Below, piece by piece: positions 8,672-17,852 of a stretch of DNA of 64,000 nt (position 1 is the first letter of the stretch; each line of letters begins with the position of its first letter). A model generated the notes under the pieces. It was not told the DNA's origin. It saw only the letters and a program-made list of their open reading frames with translations, and did no database searches. A program made the position numbers and the translations under genes. Origin of the DNA: Rivularia sp963920925 (lineage in GTDB: Bacteria > Cyanobacteriota > Cyanobacteriia > Cyanobacteriales > Nostocaceae); assembly GCF_963920925.1 (NCBI RefSeq), contig NZ_CAWUDI010000004.1, positions 170,893-234,892 of the forward strand. The letters are read 5' to 3'.

Positions 8672-9514
8672 ATGTTAAATTGGAATCTCGTTCGCGAAGT
8701 TGGTTATCCTAAGTTTTTTTATCGATATTTGATCAGACAATTTTATAAACGTGTTCTTAAAAAAGATAATAGCATCAAGTTGAATGAGGGAATCTTAATC
8801 AATCTTCCTCGTAATAGTCGTTTTGGAACTGAATTGTTTTTAAAAAATGGTTCTGTTGATTGGGGAAGCGAAGAATATTTAATTAAATACTTGGATAAAC
8901 AAAAAAGCTTTTTAGATATCGGTGCAAATATTGGTTATTATTCATTACTTGTTTCTCCTTATTGTCATAGCGTTTATGCTTTTGAACCAGATTTAAGGAG
9001 TATTGCAGCTTTAAAGGAAAATGCCGAAAAAGTTGATAATGTTACGGTTATTCAAGAAGCTGTTTATTCCGAAGTTGGTGAAATGCAGTTTGATGTTACA
9101 AAACTACCGGAATTAAGCGGATTAAATACGAAATTAGACGCTTCTACCGAATGTATTAACGTCAAAGTTGATACTTTAGATAACTTTGCCAACAAACATC
9201 CTAATTTAAAAGTCACTGCAATTAAAACAGATGTGGAAGGTGCGGATACTGAAGTATTGTTGGGTGGAAAGAATTTAATTGATAACCAACAGCCTTTAAT
9301 TTTATCGGAAGCTTTTCCCGATAGTCGGGTGTTGAAGTTTGCAAAAGAACTTGATTATCTGATTTTCGCATTTATCAAACCGAAAGGTAAATCAAAAATC
9401 CATTTAAAACCAAAGTTTATCCAAATTACTGAGTATCCAAAAGTTTTTCGTCCGAAGATGATTTTTCTAGTTCCGAAAAGGCTTCATCAAGAGTTTTTTG
9501 ATTTGCTCAAATGA
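8672..9514 (+). CDS. FkbM family methyltransferase
   Basis: 280 residues. The core shows the FkbM order: SFLDIGANIGYYSLLVSPY (SAM motif I), VYAFEPDLRSIAALKENAE, VDTLDNFA and IKTDVEGADTEVLLGG. FkbM enzymes O-methylate sugars, polyketides or lipids. The hydrophobic/basic start and the lysine-rich tail are unremarkable. No biosynthetic neighbours identify the acceptor. A repeat-rich 190-base gap separates it from the preceding methyltransferase, so the two need not be one operon. Confidence 0.87.
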   Translation: MLNWNLVREVGYPKFFYRYLIRQFYKRVLKKDNSIKLNEGILINLPRNSRFGTELFLKNGSVDWGSEEYLIKYLDKQKSFLDIGANIGYYSLLVSPYCHSVYAFEPDLRSIAALKENAEKVDNVTVIQEAVYSEVGEMQFDVTKLPELSGLNTKLDASTECINVKVDTLDNFANKHPNLKVTAIKTDVEGADTEVLLGGKNLIDNQQPLILSEAFPDSRVLKFAKELDYLIFAFIKPKGKSKIHLKPKFIQITEYPKVFRPKMIFLVPKRLHQEFFDLLK

Positions 9515-9919
9515 CAATTGTTTATACATTAATGTAACAATTTTACTCTGACGAGATATTAAATAAAAATTAGATCGTCATCATAATACAGTTGAGAAGT
9601 TTAATCATTTTTTATTTATTTAAGTAATAAATGCGTATTCTTTTTATTTTCTTGACATATTATTTGGTATATTGTTCATAATCAGCCGAATAATTATTGT
9701 AATTATACCTACCAAACTAAATACTTAAGACTATTTATCTATTTATTGTTATTTAAAATACAAATACGTCCAAATAAAATTAAATAATTTTACTTAACCA
9801 TTTATTTACGATAAATCTAACTATTGATATGGGTCTAACTCAGTAATAGAGTGTTATAAATTATATCAAGTAATAGTCTGTAGTATACTTTCAGTTTTTT
9901 CATATTTATATATTACAAA
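9515..9919. other. AT-rich intergenic region upstream of photoreceptor-like gene
   Basis: 405 bases, very AT-rich, with no credible reading frame or repeat. It presumably carries the promoter and long leader of the following gene; no specific motif can be assigned. Confidence 0.5.
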
Positions 9920-12442
9920 ATGACGGATAATTTACTTAATACGTCCAAAAATGGTCAATGGCTTTCTTCCTCAGAACAAAATTTTTCTGAGTATGAGTCT
10001 AAAGATGTTCTTGGAAGCTCTGTTGAAGAATCTCAACAAGCAAGTCTTGATATGGAATGGGTGCATTATTTTACCGAAACTGTAAGATACATTCGTCAAT
10101 CTCTTGTAAAAGAAGATATTTTCAAAACAGCAACTGAAGAAGTACGTCGAGTCATTGATTGCCACAGAGTAGTTGTATATAGTTTGAATGAAGAGGAGCA
10201 GGGAGTAGTAACAGCTGAATCGGTTTCTCCTCGTTTCTCAAAAATTTTGGGAGCAACCATCGTAGATCCTTGTTTGGAAGCGAAGTACATTGAAAAGTAC
10301 CAAAATGGCAGAGTTAAGGTAATTCCCAATATTTATGAAGCAAATCTCGATCCTTGCCACCTACAGCAACTTGAAAGACTCGAAATCAAAGCCAACTTAG
10401 TCGCACCAATTATCAATGAAGGTAAACTGCTGGGCTTGTTAGTTGCTAATCAATGTTCCCAACCGCGTTATTGGCGAGAGCATGAAATTAGGTACTTCTC
10501 GCAGATTGCCATGCAGGTAGGTTTTGCTCTCGATAATGCCAATGTTTTAGCAGAAGTTGCCAATCTGAGAAAGCAAGCAGATATTGAAGCTCAATGGACG
10601 CAGTACTTTAACGATACTGTTAAACTGATTAGGCAATCTCTAAATAAAGAAGATATTGTCAAAATAGCAACTGAAGAAGTTCGTCGAGTATTAAATTGCG
10701 ACAGAGTAGTTGTATATAGTTTGAATCAACAAGAGCAGGGAGTGGTAACAGCCGAATCGGTGGCTCCTCGCTTCACAAAAATTTTGGGCGTTACAATAAT
10801 AGATCCTTGTTTTGAAACGAAGTACATCGAAAAGTACCAAAATGGCAGGGTTAAAGTAATTCCCAATATTTATGAAGCAAATCTCGATCCTTGCCATATC
10901 CAGCAACTTGAAAGACTCGAAATTAAAGCGAATTTAGTTGCACCAATTATCAATGAAGGTAAACTGCTGGGCTTGTTAGTTGCTAATCAATGTTCCCAAC
11001 CGCGTTATTGGCGAGAGCATGAAATTAGGTACTTCTCGCAAATAGCCATGCAGGTAGGCTTTGCTCTTGAGAATGCTAAAGTTTCAGCAGAAGCTAACAA
11101 TTTTAAAGAGCTAGCAGATACCGAAGCAGAATGGACGCAATACTTTACCGATACTGTTAAACTGATTCGTCAATCTCTAAATCGAGAAGATATCCTCAAA
11201 ACTGCAACTGAAGAAATCCGTCGAATATTAGATTGCGATCGCGTAGTAGTCTATGGACTCAATCAGGTAAATTATGGGGTGATAATTGCCGAATCAGTAG
11301 CTCCCCGCTTCACAAAAGGTTTGGGAATGGTAATGGAAGATCCTTGTTTTGAGGCGAAGTATATCGATAAGTATCAAAATGGTAGGGTTCGAGCAATTCC
11401 CAATATTTATGAAGCAAATCTTACTCCTTGTCACCTACAGCAACTTGAAAGACTTGAAATCAAAGCGAATTTAGTTGCACCAATTATTAATGAAGGTAAA
11501 CTGCTGGGTTTGTTAGTTGCTAATCAATGTTCTCAATTCCGTGATTGGCAATCTTATGAAATCAGGTGGTTTTCGCAGATTGCCATGCAGGTAGGTTTTG
11601 CCTTAGAGAATGCCAACCTAAAAGAAGCTAATAAACGTGCAAATGAATTAAATAAAAGTATTTTTCTGCCCCAACAAGAAGATTTAAGGCAGGTAATTAT
11701 TGACTTATCTGGGGATAGTCAAATGATTTTTAAAGCTTTTTTGAATAAAAGTTTAAACCTGTTAAAGTATCTTGCTGCTTGTCGTAAGCAAATTAAAGAA
11801 ATTTTGGATACTGCTAAAGTCATAAAGGCGACTGGTGAAGAAGTAGAAAAACAAGTACAGCGAAACTATAATTTACTAGAAGAAGAACGAGAAAATATAA
11901 AATCAACATTAGAAAGTATTGCCCTTCTTGAAGAAGCTGTTAAATATGATGGAATAATAGTCAAGCAGCTTGATGAGTATTGCCAAAATATTTCTAATCT
12001 TATAACCAAGCAAATAAACAATTCAGAAAATCTAGAAACTCAACCTTTACTTACTTCTGAAATTGCCAAAATTTCTGAAATAGTTGAGATAATGCAAGCT
12101 AGAAATCAGCAGGTATCAACTTGGGTAAAAGCGTTACAAACCAATAAACAAAAACTCGACCATATTGTTACCGCAAATATACAATTAGCTAGATTAGTAG
12201 GTAACATAATCCAAACTGCCACCCATCAAGCACAAACTTTTAGAGAAGTAGAGCAAAATATGGTATCAGCACATAAAACTGCTCAGAATATTTCCGAAAA
12301 ATCACAATTTTTGACAAACTTGTTCGCTCAACTATCAGCATTTGCTCGGAATAGTACAGATAAAATTATGTTTTGGGAACGTCTCAAGAGTTTTATGACT
12401 TCTTTCAATAGATTAATAACATCTATTATACAGAAGAATTAA
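9920..12442 (+). CDS. Triple cyanobacteriochrome-type GAF protein with helical C-terminal region
   Basis: 840 residues, soluble. Three tandem GAF domains (about residues 47-210, 226-390 and 405-570) repeat with an exact period of 179 residues (537 bases). Each has the cyanobacteriochrome bilin-binding Cys-His in ANLxPCHLQQLERLEIKANL (Cys146, 325, 504). Each also has a second cysteine in a D-P-C-F/L motif (Cys118, 297, 476), the position of the second cysteine of DXCF photoreceptors such as PixJ. Residues about 590-840 are helical and coiled-coil-like, resembling a methyl-accepting protein stalk, but the conserved chemoreceptor hairpin is absent. No kinase or cyclase domain follows. It could be a blue/green photoreceptor for taxis or a bilin-less GAF scaffold. 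Confidence 0.8.
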   Translation: MTDNLLNTSKNGQWLSSSEQNFSEYESKDVLGSSVEESQQASLDMEWVHYFTETVRYIRQSLVKEDIFKTATEEVRRVIDCHRVVVYSLNEEEQGVVTAESVSPRFSKILGATIVDPCLEAKYIEKYQNGRVKVIPNIYEANLDPCHLQQLERLEIKANLVAPIINEGKLLGLLVANQCSQPRYWREHEIRYFSQIAMQVGFALDNANVLAEVANLRKQADIEAQWTQYFNDTVKLIRQSLNKEDIVKIATEEVRRVLNCDRVVVYSLNQQEQGVVTAESVAPRFTKILGVTIIDPCFETKYIEKYQNGRVKVIPNIYEANLDPCHIQQLERLEIKANLVAPIINEGKLLGLLVANQCSQPRYWREHEIRYFSQIAMQVGFALENAKVSAEANNFKELADTEAEWTQYFTDTVKLIRQSLNREDILKTATEEIRRILDCDRVVVYGLNQVNYGVIIAESVAPRFTKGLGMVMEDPCFEAKYIDKYQNGRVRAIPNIYEANLTPCHLQQLERLEIKANLVAPIINEGKLLGLLVANQCSQFRDWQSYEIRWFSQIAMQVGFALENANLKEANKRANELNKSIFLPQQEDLRQVIIDLSGDSQMIFKAFLNKSLNLLKYLAACRKQIKEILDTAKVIKATGEEVEKQVQRNYNLLEEERENIKSTLESIALLEEAVKYDGIIVKQLDEYCQNISNLITKQINNSENLETQPLLTSEIAKISEIVEIMQARNQQVSTWVKALQTNKQKLDHIVTANIQLARLVGNIIQTATHQAQTFREVEQNMVSAHKTAQNISEKSQFLTNLFAQLSAFARNSTDKIMFWERLKSFMTSFNRLITSIIQKN

Positions 12443-12584
12443 GAATAGGGAGTAGGGAACAGGGAAAGAAATTAGGAATCCGTTTTTATTTTTTAATAAT
12501 TTTAAACGCAGAGGATCGCAAATTTGAATTAATATTATTTTATCAGTGTTCCCCATTGCCCATTCCCCATTACCTTTTTAATCG

Positions 12585-13691
12585 ATGCTAACCGATTTAT
12601 TTTTAGAAGTTAAAACCGTCGAGGAATTACAAGACAGTGCTTGCTACTTTCCCATACAAAACGGATGCTATGAAGTAAAACCCGGTATGATGCCTTTGAG
12701 TAGAAATTTTGGTAATCAAGCTGATAGTAAGCTGTTTCAATTAGATAGTAATTTTCATCGCTATCGTCAAGTGAAACTTGCAGCGCGTAAATCTTGTTTA
12801 AGCAAGTATTCTCAAGTTTGTAACTATAGTAATTCCGTTGATAAAGCAGTAGCACAATTAATAATCAACCGTTTAACCCAGGAATACCCACAATATTTTA
12901 ATCTCGTTGATGATGGTGAAGATTTAGTATTTCAATGTCGGCTTACCAAAGAAACATTGTATTTAAACAAAAATTTTGAACTACAAAAATATGAGTCGGC
13001 TTCGGAAATAAATTGTGGCGTTAAGCGTTCGCGGAGCGTCTCTGTTAGCGTAGCGTGTCCGAAAGACATAAGAGATAGTTCTACCGTTAGCAGAGCCATA
13101 GGTAATCGCCCTACTCTTTTAGATGCTTTAGCAACACAAGTACAGTCGGATATTGTAGTTATTAGTCGTAACGAACATGGTGATAACTGGATGAGTGCAA
13201 TTCATCTGTGTTATCCGAATCATTGGGCAGCAGAGGAAAAGATTGGTAAGGATTTTGCGACAGTACACACCCCAGTTGCGGGTATAGAAAAAATTAACCA
13301 GCGTTCAAAAGCTATTGTTAATACAATGATTGAAAGAAAACCGATGGTGCGTTTTGCTTGGGGTTTGAGTACAGATACCCGTTTAAATCATCATCCCCAA
13401 CCACCTAATAATTTAGCATTAAAAGAATGGCACGGTAGAAACTTTGATAAAACAAATCCTAAATTGTTTTTAAGAATTGAGCGTCAAGTAATATGGGGAT
13501 TACCCGAATATGATGCGGCTATTTTTACAATTAGAACTTATTTTAGAGATTGTCGAATTATTAAAAAAGATGCCGTTTTGAAGAATAAATTAATTTCCGC
13601 AATTGAATCTATGACACCAGACTCTTTAATTTATAAAGGTTTACAAAAAAGTAAAGATGATATTTTGACATGGTTGAGCAGTAATCAGTGA
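12585..13691 (+). CDS. DUF3445 / heme-dependent oxidative N-demethylase-like protein with in-frame repeat
   Basis: 368 residues. The blocks YFPIQNGCYEVKPGMMPL, DIVVISRNEHGDNWMSAIHLCYPNHWAAEEKIG and RIERQVIWGLPEYDAAIFTIRTY match the DUF3445 family, whose characterised members are heme-dependent N-demethylases. Between about residues 144 and 178 (13014-13118) lies an Arg/Ser-rich stretch (VKRSRSVSVSVAC...). It is encoded by a palindromic repeat (GCGTTCGCGGAGCGTC, AGCGTAGCG) and interrupts the region before LDALATQVQSD. The reading frame is preserved, so the insert is probably translated. No operon partners are visible. The final residues (SSNQ) run into heptad repeats. Confidence 0.75.
   Translation: MLTDLFLEVKTVEELQDSACYFPIQNGCYEVKPGMMPLSRNFGNQADSKLFQLDSNFHRYRQVKLAARKSCLSKYSQVCNYSNSVDKAVAQLIINRLTQEYPQYFNLVDDGEDLVFQCRLTKETLYLNKNFELQKYESASEINCGVKRSRSVSVSVACPKDIRDSSTVSRAIGNRPTLLDALATQVQSDIVVISRNEHGDNWMSAIHLCYPNHWAAEEKIGKDFATVHTPVAGIEKINQRSKAIVNTMIERKPMVRFAWGLSTDTRLNHHPQPPNNLALKEWHGRNFDKTNPKLFLRIERQVIWGLPEYDAAIFTIRTYFRDCRIIKKDAVLKNKLISAIESMTPDSLIYKGLQKSKDDILTWLSSNQ
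13020..13107. repeat. Palindromic GCGTTCGCGGAGCG-type repeat inside a gene
   Basis: Contains GCGTTCGCGGAGCGTCTC and GTTAGCGTAGCG, GC-rich in AT-rich surroundings. This is a common intergenic repeat type in heterocystous cyanobacteria, and related pieces occur at about 51836-51890. Here it lies within an open reading frame. Confidence 0.7.
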
Positions 13692-13728
13692 ACAGTTATC
13701 AGTGAACAGTGAACAATTACCAATTACC

Positions 13729-14718
13729 TTAATCCAATCTCAATTCAACAAGTAAAGGTAAATGATCTGAACCAATATCGTTACCAATAAAACGTTTAAT
13801 TGTGGTTAACGATTTACTATGCAAACAGTGATCTATAGGAATTCTTAATACTGGCGGGAATACAGAATGCCAAGTAGTTTGTATACCGAAGCCGCGTTGA
13901 GAGTTTATCAAACCACTTTCACTTACTAATTTACGAAATGGCCCATACCAAGGTGTACTATTGAAATCACCGATTACGATCAAATCTTGTTTGCCATTTT
14001 CTAAAGTTCTTTGACTCCAACTTGCAAGAGCATCAAATTCTATTTGTTGATATGCGACTGTTTCGGCATTACGAGGGCTAATTACGTGAAAACAAAGTAA
14101 AATTATTTCTCTGCCACTATAAGTTACTGTTGCTTTCAATAACGCACGATTGCTATAAATTGGCAGAGTAATAAATTTTGCTGTTTTAGGTTGGATTGTT
14201 TTTGTTTTCTCTTGAGGTATGAACCAAGCGATTCCGTGACTGTTATAGTTCGGTTGTGTAGCAACTAAACGATAATTAGTCAGCCCTTTATTAAGCCGCG
14301 TTAATGATTCGGGAGTAACTTCTAACAAAAATAAAATATCTGTTTTTTGCTTATTTAGATACTCTATCGCTTTAGTTACATCGGGTTGTTTACTATCAAG
14401 CGTTGCATGAATTACCCGGATTGTTTGTGGTGGAGTATCTAATGCCTGATTGGAATTTTGGTTGATAGGAATAAATAAAGGGAAAATTAGTATCAAATTG
14501 ATTGATAAAGCAATAAAACATGAAAAATTCCAGATATTAATCCGCTTTCTTGAAGTCAATAAACTGACGAATAGCGCAATTACTAAAATCAGCGAATACT
14601 GAACCCTTGGATGTTCCATTAATGCAAACACCCACCATTTTCTTCCAGCAACACTTAATACTGTGAATATTATCGCCAATCCTGCTAGAACATTTGTCCA
14701 AAATTTAATTAACCACAA
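13729..14718 (-). CDS. Endonuclease/exonuclease/phosphatase-family membrane protein
   Basis: 329 residues. The N-terminal 90 residues form about three membrane helices (for example LAGLAIIFTVLSVAG, VQYSLILVIALFVSLL and FSCFIALSINLILIFPLFI). The rest is an EEP hydrolase domain: DILFLLEVTPES (metal Glu), IVIGDFNSTPWYGPF (Asp/Asn), PIDHCL and GSDHLPLLVEL (catalytic His near the C-terminus). The domain would face the periplasm or outside. Similar proteins are often annotated as endonuclease/exonuclease/phosphatase family; the actual substrate (nucleic acid, phosphoinositide-like or sphingomyelin-like) is unknown. It is divergent from the downstream small gene by a TAAAGGT-type heptad spacer. Confidence 0.85.
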   Translation of the reverse strand: MWLIKFWTNVLAGLAIIFTVLSVAGRKWWVFALMEHPRVQYSLILVIALFVSLLTSRKRINIWNFSCFIALSINLILIFPLFIPINQNSNQALDTPPQTIRVIHATLDSKQPDVTKAIEYLNKQKTDILFLLEVTPESLTRLNKGLTNYRLVATQPNYNSHGIAWFIPQEKTKTIQPKTAKFITLPIYSNRALLKATVTYSGREIILLCFHVISPRNAETVAYQQIEFDALASWSQRTLENGKQDLIVIGDFNSTPWYGPFRKLVSESGLINSQRGFGIQTTWHSVFPPVLRIPIDHCLHSKSLTTIKRFIGNDIGSDHLPLLVELRLD

Positions 14719-14792
14719 AGTATTTTAGGTTAAAGGTTAAAGGTTAAAGGTAATAGGGAGAGAATTCTTAACTACTCCTAACTCCTAACTGT

Positions 14793-15041
14793 TCACTGTT
14801 CACTGCTCGCTGTTAACTGATTCACAAAAGGTGCCATCGCCTTAACAAATTCGACTGTTGATTCATAAGGTAAGACGTTTCTTCCGGGAATTTTGATTGC
14901 GCTTCCATTGGGTAGATGGGTGCTATAGTCAGCTAAACGTTTTTCGGTAGTATCACCTTTGCCAGATTGACTGATACTCGATGCAGTTTCGCCAAAAACA
15001 GCTAATGTGGGCTGCACTGCTGTTTTCTCTTGAGTAATCAT
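14793..15041 (-). CDS. Small conserved-looking hypothetical protein
   Basis: 82 residues that I do not recognise. The protein is hydrophilic with a proline/glycine-bearing centre (LPNGSAIKIPGRNVLPYES) and no membrane segment or Cys motif. Its last residues (NQLTASSEQ) are encoded by CAGTTAA/CAGCGAG/CAGTGAA heptad repeats, so the native end is probably earlier or has been replaced. It lies 27 bases after the SDR gene on the same strand and may be cotranscribed with it. Confidence 0.5.
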   Translation of the reverse strand: MITQEKTAVQPTLAVFGETASSISQSGKGDTTEKRLADYSTHLPNGSAIKIPGRNVLPYESTVEFVKAMAPFVNQLTASSEQ

Positions 15042-15068
15042 TGTTTTTAACTAAATATTAAATATCAA

Positions 15069-15893
15069 TCAAAAAATCATCTGTGGATGAATCAATTTGT
15101 ATCCTGCTTTTTTAATCTTCTCGTTGGATACCCTGGAATTATAAGAACGGGTTTTTGTTTGAGAAGCATCCCATATAACGTTTGGTTTATCGTATTTTTT
15201 ACATAAATTTTCTATTAATTCCCTACTCGAAAGATGGGCACCATCAACTAAATTATAAATACCATTGAGCTGCTGTTTACGTGCAAATTCGATTGCACCA
15301 ACAATATCATCTATATGAATCCAGTTTGTAGTATCTTCACCGCTACCGGGGCGAGTTTCACCAAAAGCTCTACTAAATATTTTAAGCAAGGTTCTACCTT
15401 CCCCGTAAATTCCTCCCAATCGCAAAATACAAACTCGTAGCTTTTCGCTATTGGCTGAAAGTAAAATTTGTTCGGCTTTATCTAAAATTTTACCATTGGG
15501 ATTACTCGGTGCTGTTGGTGTTTCTTCATCAACTTTGGAGCCGTTTCTATCTCCGTAAACTGAATAACTTGCCGTATATATCAACTGTTTGACAGTGGGA
15601 ATTTCTCGTAACACTGAAACAATATTTTCAGCAGTTTTTAGATAAGTTTCTTCATAAGCATCGCGACTTTTTGGCCCAACACTTAAAAGCACAACATCTT
15701 GATTTTGCAGTACAGATTTTAAAGCTTCTACATCCGAACTTTCGACAATTTCAACTTTATTCGCAACTTCTTCTAATCTTGTTACCTTACTTGGAGTTGT
15801 AGTAGTAGCAGTTATGACTAAATCGCTGTTTTGCTTCCAGTATTTAGCTACAGCATAACCTACATATCCACAACCAATAATTGCAATATTCAT
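15069..15893 (-). CDS. NAD(P)-dependent epimerase/SDR-family oxidoreductase (YeeZ-like)
   Basis: 274 residues. The N-terminal Rossmann motif IAIIGCGYVGYAVAKYW (GxGxxG) is followed by DVVLLSVGP and the extended-SDR block TASYSVYGDRNGSKVDEETPT, then RLGGIYGEGR and NWIHIDDIVGAI. This order fits atypical extended SDRs of the YeeZ/YbjT type. The Tyr-x-x-x-Lys catalytic pair is not clearly preserved (YSVYGDRNG), so it may bind nucleotide without classic dehydrogenase chemistry. The substrate is unknown. The upstream spacer contains a dispersed repeat (ATTGCGACGAGGAACGAGGA, about 15975-15994). Confidence 0.82.
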   Translation of the reverse strand: MNIAIIGCGYVGYAVAKYWKQNSDLVITATTTTPSKVTRLEEVANKVEIVESSDVEALKSVLQNQDVVLLSVGPKSRDAYEETYLKTAENIVSVLREIPTVKQLIYTASYSVYGDRNGSKVDEETPTAPSNPNGKILDKAEQILLSANSEKLRVCILRLGGIYGEGRTLLKIFSRAFGETRPGSGEDTTNWIHIDDIVGAIEFARKQQLNGIYNLVDGAHLSSRELIENLCKKYDKPNVIWDASQTKTRSYNSRVSNEKIKKAGYKLIHPQMIF

Positions 15894-16067
15894 AAACCGT
15901 TAGCACCCCTAATTACCAATTACCAATTATCAATTAAGTAGATTGGCGTAAATAAATATAACTGAGAATAGTCATTGCGACGAGGAACGAGGAAGCAATC
16001 CCAGTCATTTCAAGCTTTTTACTTTTCATTACATAGCTAGTTTTATTTGTGCCGACTTACTTACCAA

Positions 16068-16553
16068 TTATTGTGCTATTTCTCGTTCTATAGCAGCAAT
16101 CAATTCAGGAGAATTTGGCTTGACGCTGCTTTTAAATCGAGCTACTACTTCACCGTGCTTGTTAATTAAAAACTTTTCAAAGTTCCAAGCTATAGGTCCT
16201 TTTGGTTCAATTGCAGTTGTGAGTCTAGCATAAAGCGGATGCTGTTCTTCGCCTTTGGCATGGATTTTATCAAATAATTCAAAAGTTGTACCGTAATTGC
16301 TGGTACAGAAATCTATAATCTCATCATTGCTTCCGGGTTCTTGTCCTCCAAAGTCGTTGCAGGGAAAAGCTAAAATCTTTAAGCCAGCTTCTTTGTAATT
16401 TTGATTCAATTTTTCTAAGCCTGCGTATTGTGAAGTATAACCGCATTGAGAAGCTACGTTAACAACTAGAAGTACTTTATTCGCATACTCAGCTATTTTC
16501 CGATCTTTCCCATCCATAGTTTTGACTATAATGTCAGATATTGTGTTATTCAT
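16068..16553 (-). CDS. Glutathione peroxidase family protein
   Basis: 161 residues, full length for the monomeric bacterial class. The catalytic tetrad regions are clear: the peroxidatic cysteine in NVASQCGYTSQY, Gln in FPCNDFGGQEPGSNDEI (with the second Cys used by thioredoxin-dependent members), and Trp-Asn in PIAWNFEKFLI. It reduces hydrogen or lipid peroxides. Cyanobacterial homologues often prefer NADPH or thioredoxin over glutathione, which is family knowledge and not visible here. The gene is isolated. Confidence 0.94.
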   Translation of the reverse strand: MNNTISDIIVKTMDGKDRKIAEYANKVLLVVNVASQCGYTSQYAGLEKLNQNYKEAGLKILAFPCNDFGGQEPGSNDEIIDFCTSNYGTTFELFDKIHAKGEEQHPLYARLTTAIEPKGPIAWNFEKFLINKHGEVVARFKSSVKPNSPELIAAIEREIAQ

Positions 16554-17057
16554 TTTTCTTTTTCTTTAATGACTACTATTGCCAAGTTTCTCATATTGTA
16601 GGCACTTCATAACAAAAACAAAATATCAGTATTATTATTTACATTCCTTGACTGATAGTTGCTTCCGTGTTTATTTCGATAAAATTATAGTTTAAATATC
16701 TAAATTTATGTAATAATATTTGAACCAAAAAAATTCTCTATATGCTATCAAATTAAAGGCATACAGAGATAATCTTTGATGCCAAAACTATCGGCTTTGC
16801 TATTATTTGCATCCTGGGAAAGCTTCTTAATTCACGTTCAGTATAAAATTGCTAATATTGGCTAAAATTGAGTTAACAATTATAAATTTCAGTATACACA
16901 AATTCGATTAGACAACTAATAACAAATAACTAATAAAATGCAGCAGCAATTAGACGTACACTCATGAAGCAGAGAATTAGAAGGCCAAGTAGGTAGAGGA
17001 ATTGGTTCGGAAACTGATGAAACTTCGATTGTAATATTGTAATTATTGTAATTACAA
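16554..17057. other. AT-rich intergenic region
   Basis: About 500 bases. A 33-codon frame at 16938-17042 is broken by TGA after nine codons and is too weak to call. No repeat family or RNA motif was seen. Confidence 0.4.
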
Positions 17058-17852
17058 TTATTCATGAACCGAACCATCAGGCATAATTGCTCCAGATAAA
17101 TTAGCTCCAATCAATTTTACAAGTAGGCGATCGCCAGAACGAATTCTTGCTCCTCTCAAATCAGCACCGCGTAAATCGGCACCGCTTAAGTCAGCACCAA
17201 TTAAATCGGCACCTTGTAAATTAGCTTCTTTCATATCGGCTAAAAGTAAATTAGCTCTAAATAAATTAGCATTGGACAAATCGGCACCTCGCAAGATGAT
17301 CTTATGCATAAAAGCATCGCTGAGGTTAGCACCGCTTAACTTGGCATAGCTAAGATTTCTACCCGATAAATCCCTTCCCTTAAGATTAGCGCGACGAAAA
17401 TCTTTTCCGCTCAAATCGGATTGCTGGGGGGGTTGATAAGCTTTATTAGGTGTAGGTGGAGATTTCGGAGTCCACTTTTGTTGATAAGGCGCATAGGAAT
17501 TAGTTTTACTACTGCTACTAGGTGCGGCAGTTTTTTTCGGTTGATAAGGATAAGGCGAAGAAGGCCACTCAGAATCAGATTCACTGCTAGGTGAAGCGGT
17601 TTTTTTCGGTTGATAAGCCGGATTATTAGCAGGCTTGGATTGATATTTTGCCTTAATCGAGCGCAATTCATCCCGAGCTTCATTAATTTCCTGTAGCTTT
17701 TTGCGTGCCTTTTCTTGCAACCGATGTTTTTCTTGAGGAATCCTATCTGGGTGCCAAATAAAAGCCAAATCCCTATAAGCCTCGTTCACTTCTTCAAGCG
17801 ATGCACCAGGCTCCAATTCCAAAACTCTATAGTACCGCTCCAGTTCTCTCAT
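17058..17852 (-). CDS. J-domain protein with C-terminal pentapeptide repeats
   Basis: 264 residues. Residues 5-70 form a DnaJ J-domain (YYRVLELEPGASLEEVNEAYRDLAFIWHPDR) with the HPD tripeptide needed to stimulate Hsp70. Residues 70-150 are a low-complexity Pro/Ser/Gln linker with two YQPKKTA repeats. Residues 150-260 are pentapeptide repeats of the A(D/N)LxX type, forming a right-handed quadrilateral helix. No zinc-finger or client-binding DnaJ domains are present, so it is a specialised co-chaperone whose pentapeptide part may select the partner. The start MRELERYYRVLE is fixed by the J-domain. Confidence 0.9.
   Translation of the reverse strand: MRELERYYRVLELEPGASLEEVNEAYRDLAFIWHPDRIPQEKHRLQEKARKKLQEINEARDELRSIKAKYQSKPANNPAYQPKKTASPSSESDSEWPSSPYPYQPKKTAAPSSSSKTNSYAPYQQKWTPKSPPTPNKAYQPPQQSDLSGKDFRRANLKGRDLSGRNLSYAKLSGANLSDAFMHKIILRGADLSNANLFRANLLLADMKEANLQGADLIGADLSGADLRGADLRGARIRSGDRLLVKLIGANLSGAIMPDGSVHE

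Noticed and set aside
11640..12442. Methyl-accepting chemotaxis signalling domain
   Set aside because: Helical and coiled-coil-like, but the conserved hairpin sequence is not visible; recorded only as resemblance.
16938..17042. Short frame MQQQLDVHS then TGA then SRELEGQVGRGIGSE
   Set aside because: Too short and interrupted; could be a remnant or chance in AT-rich DNA, no family match.
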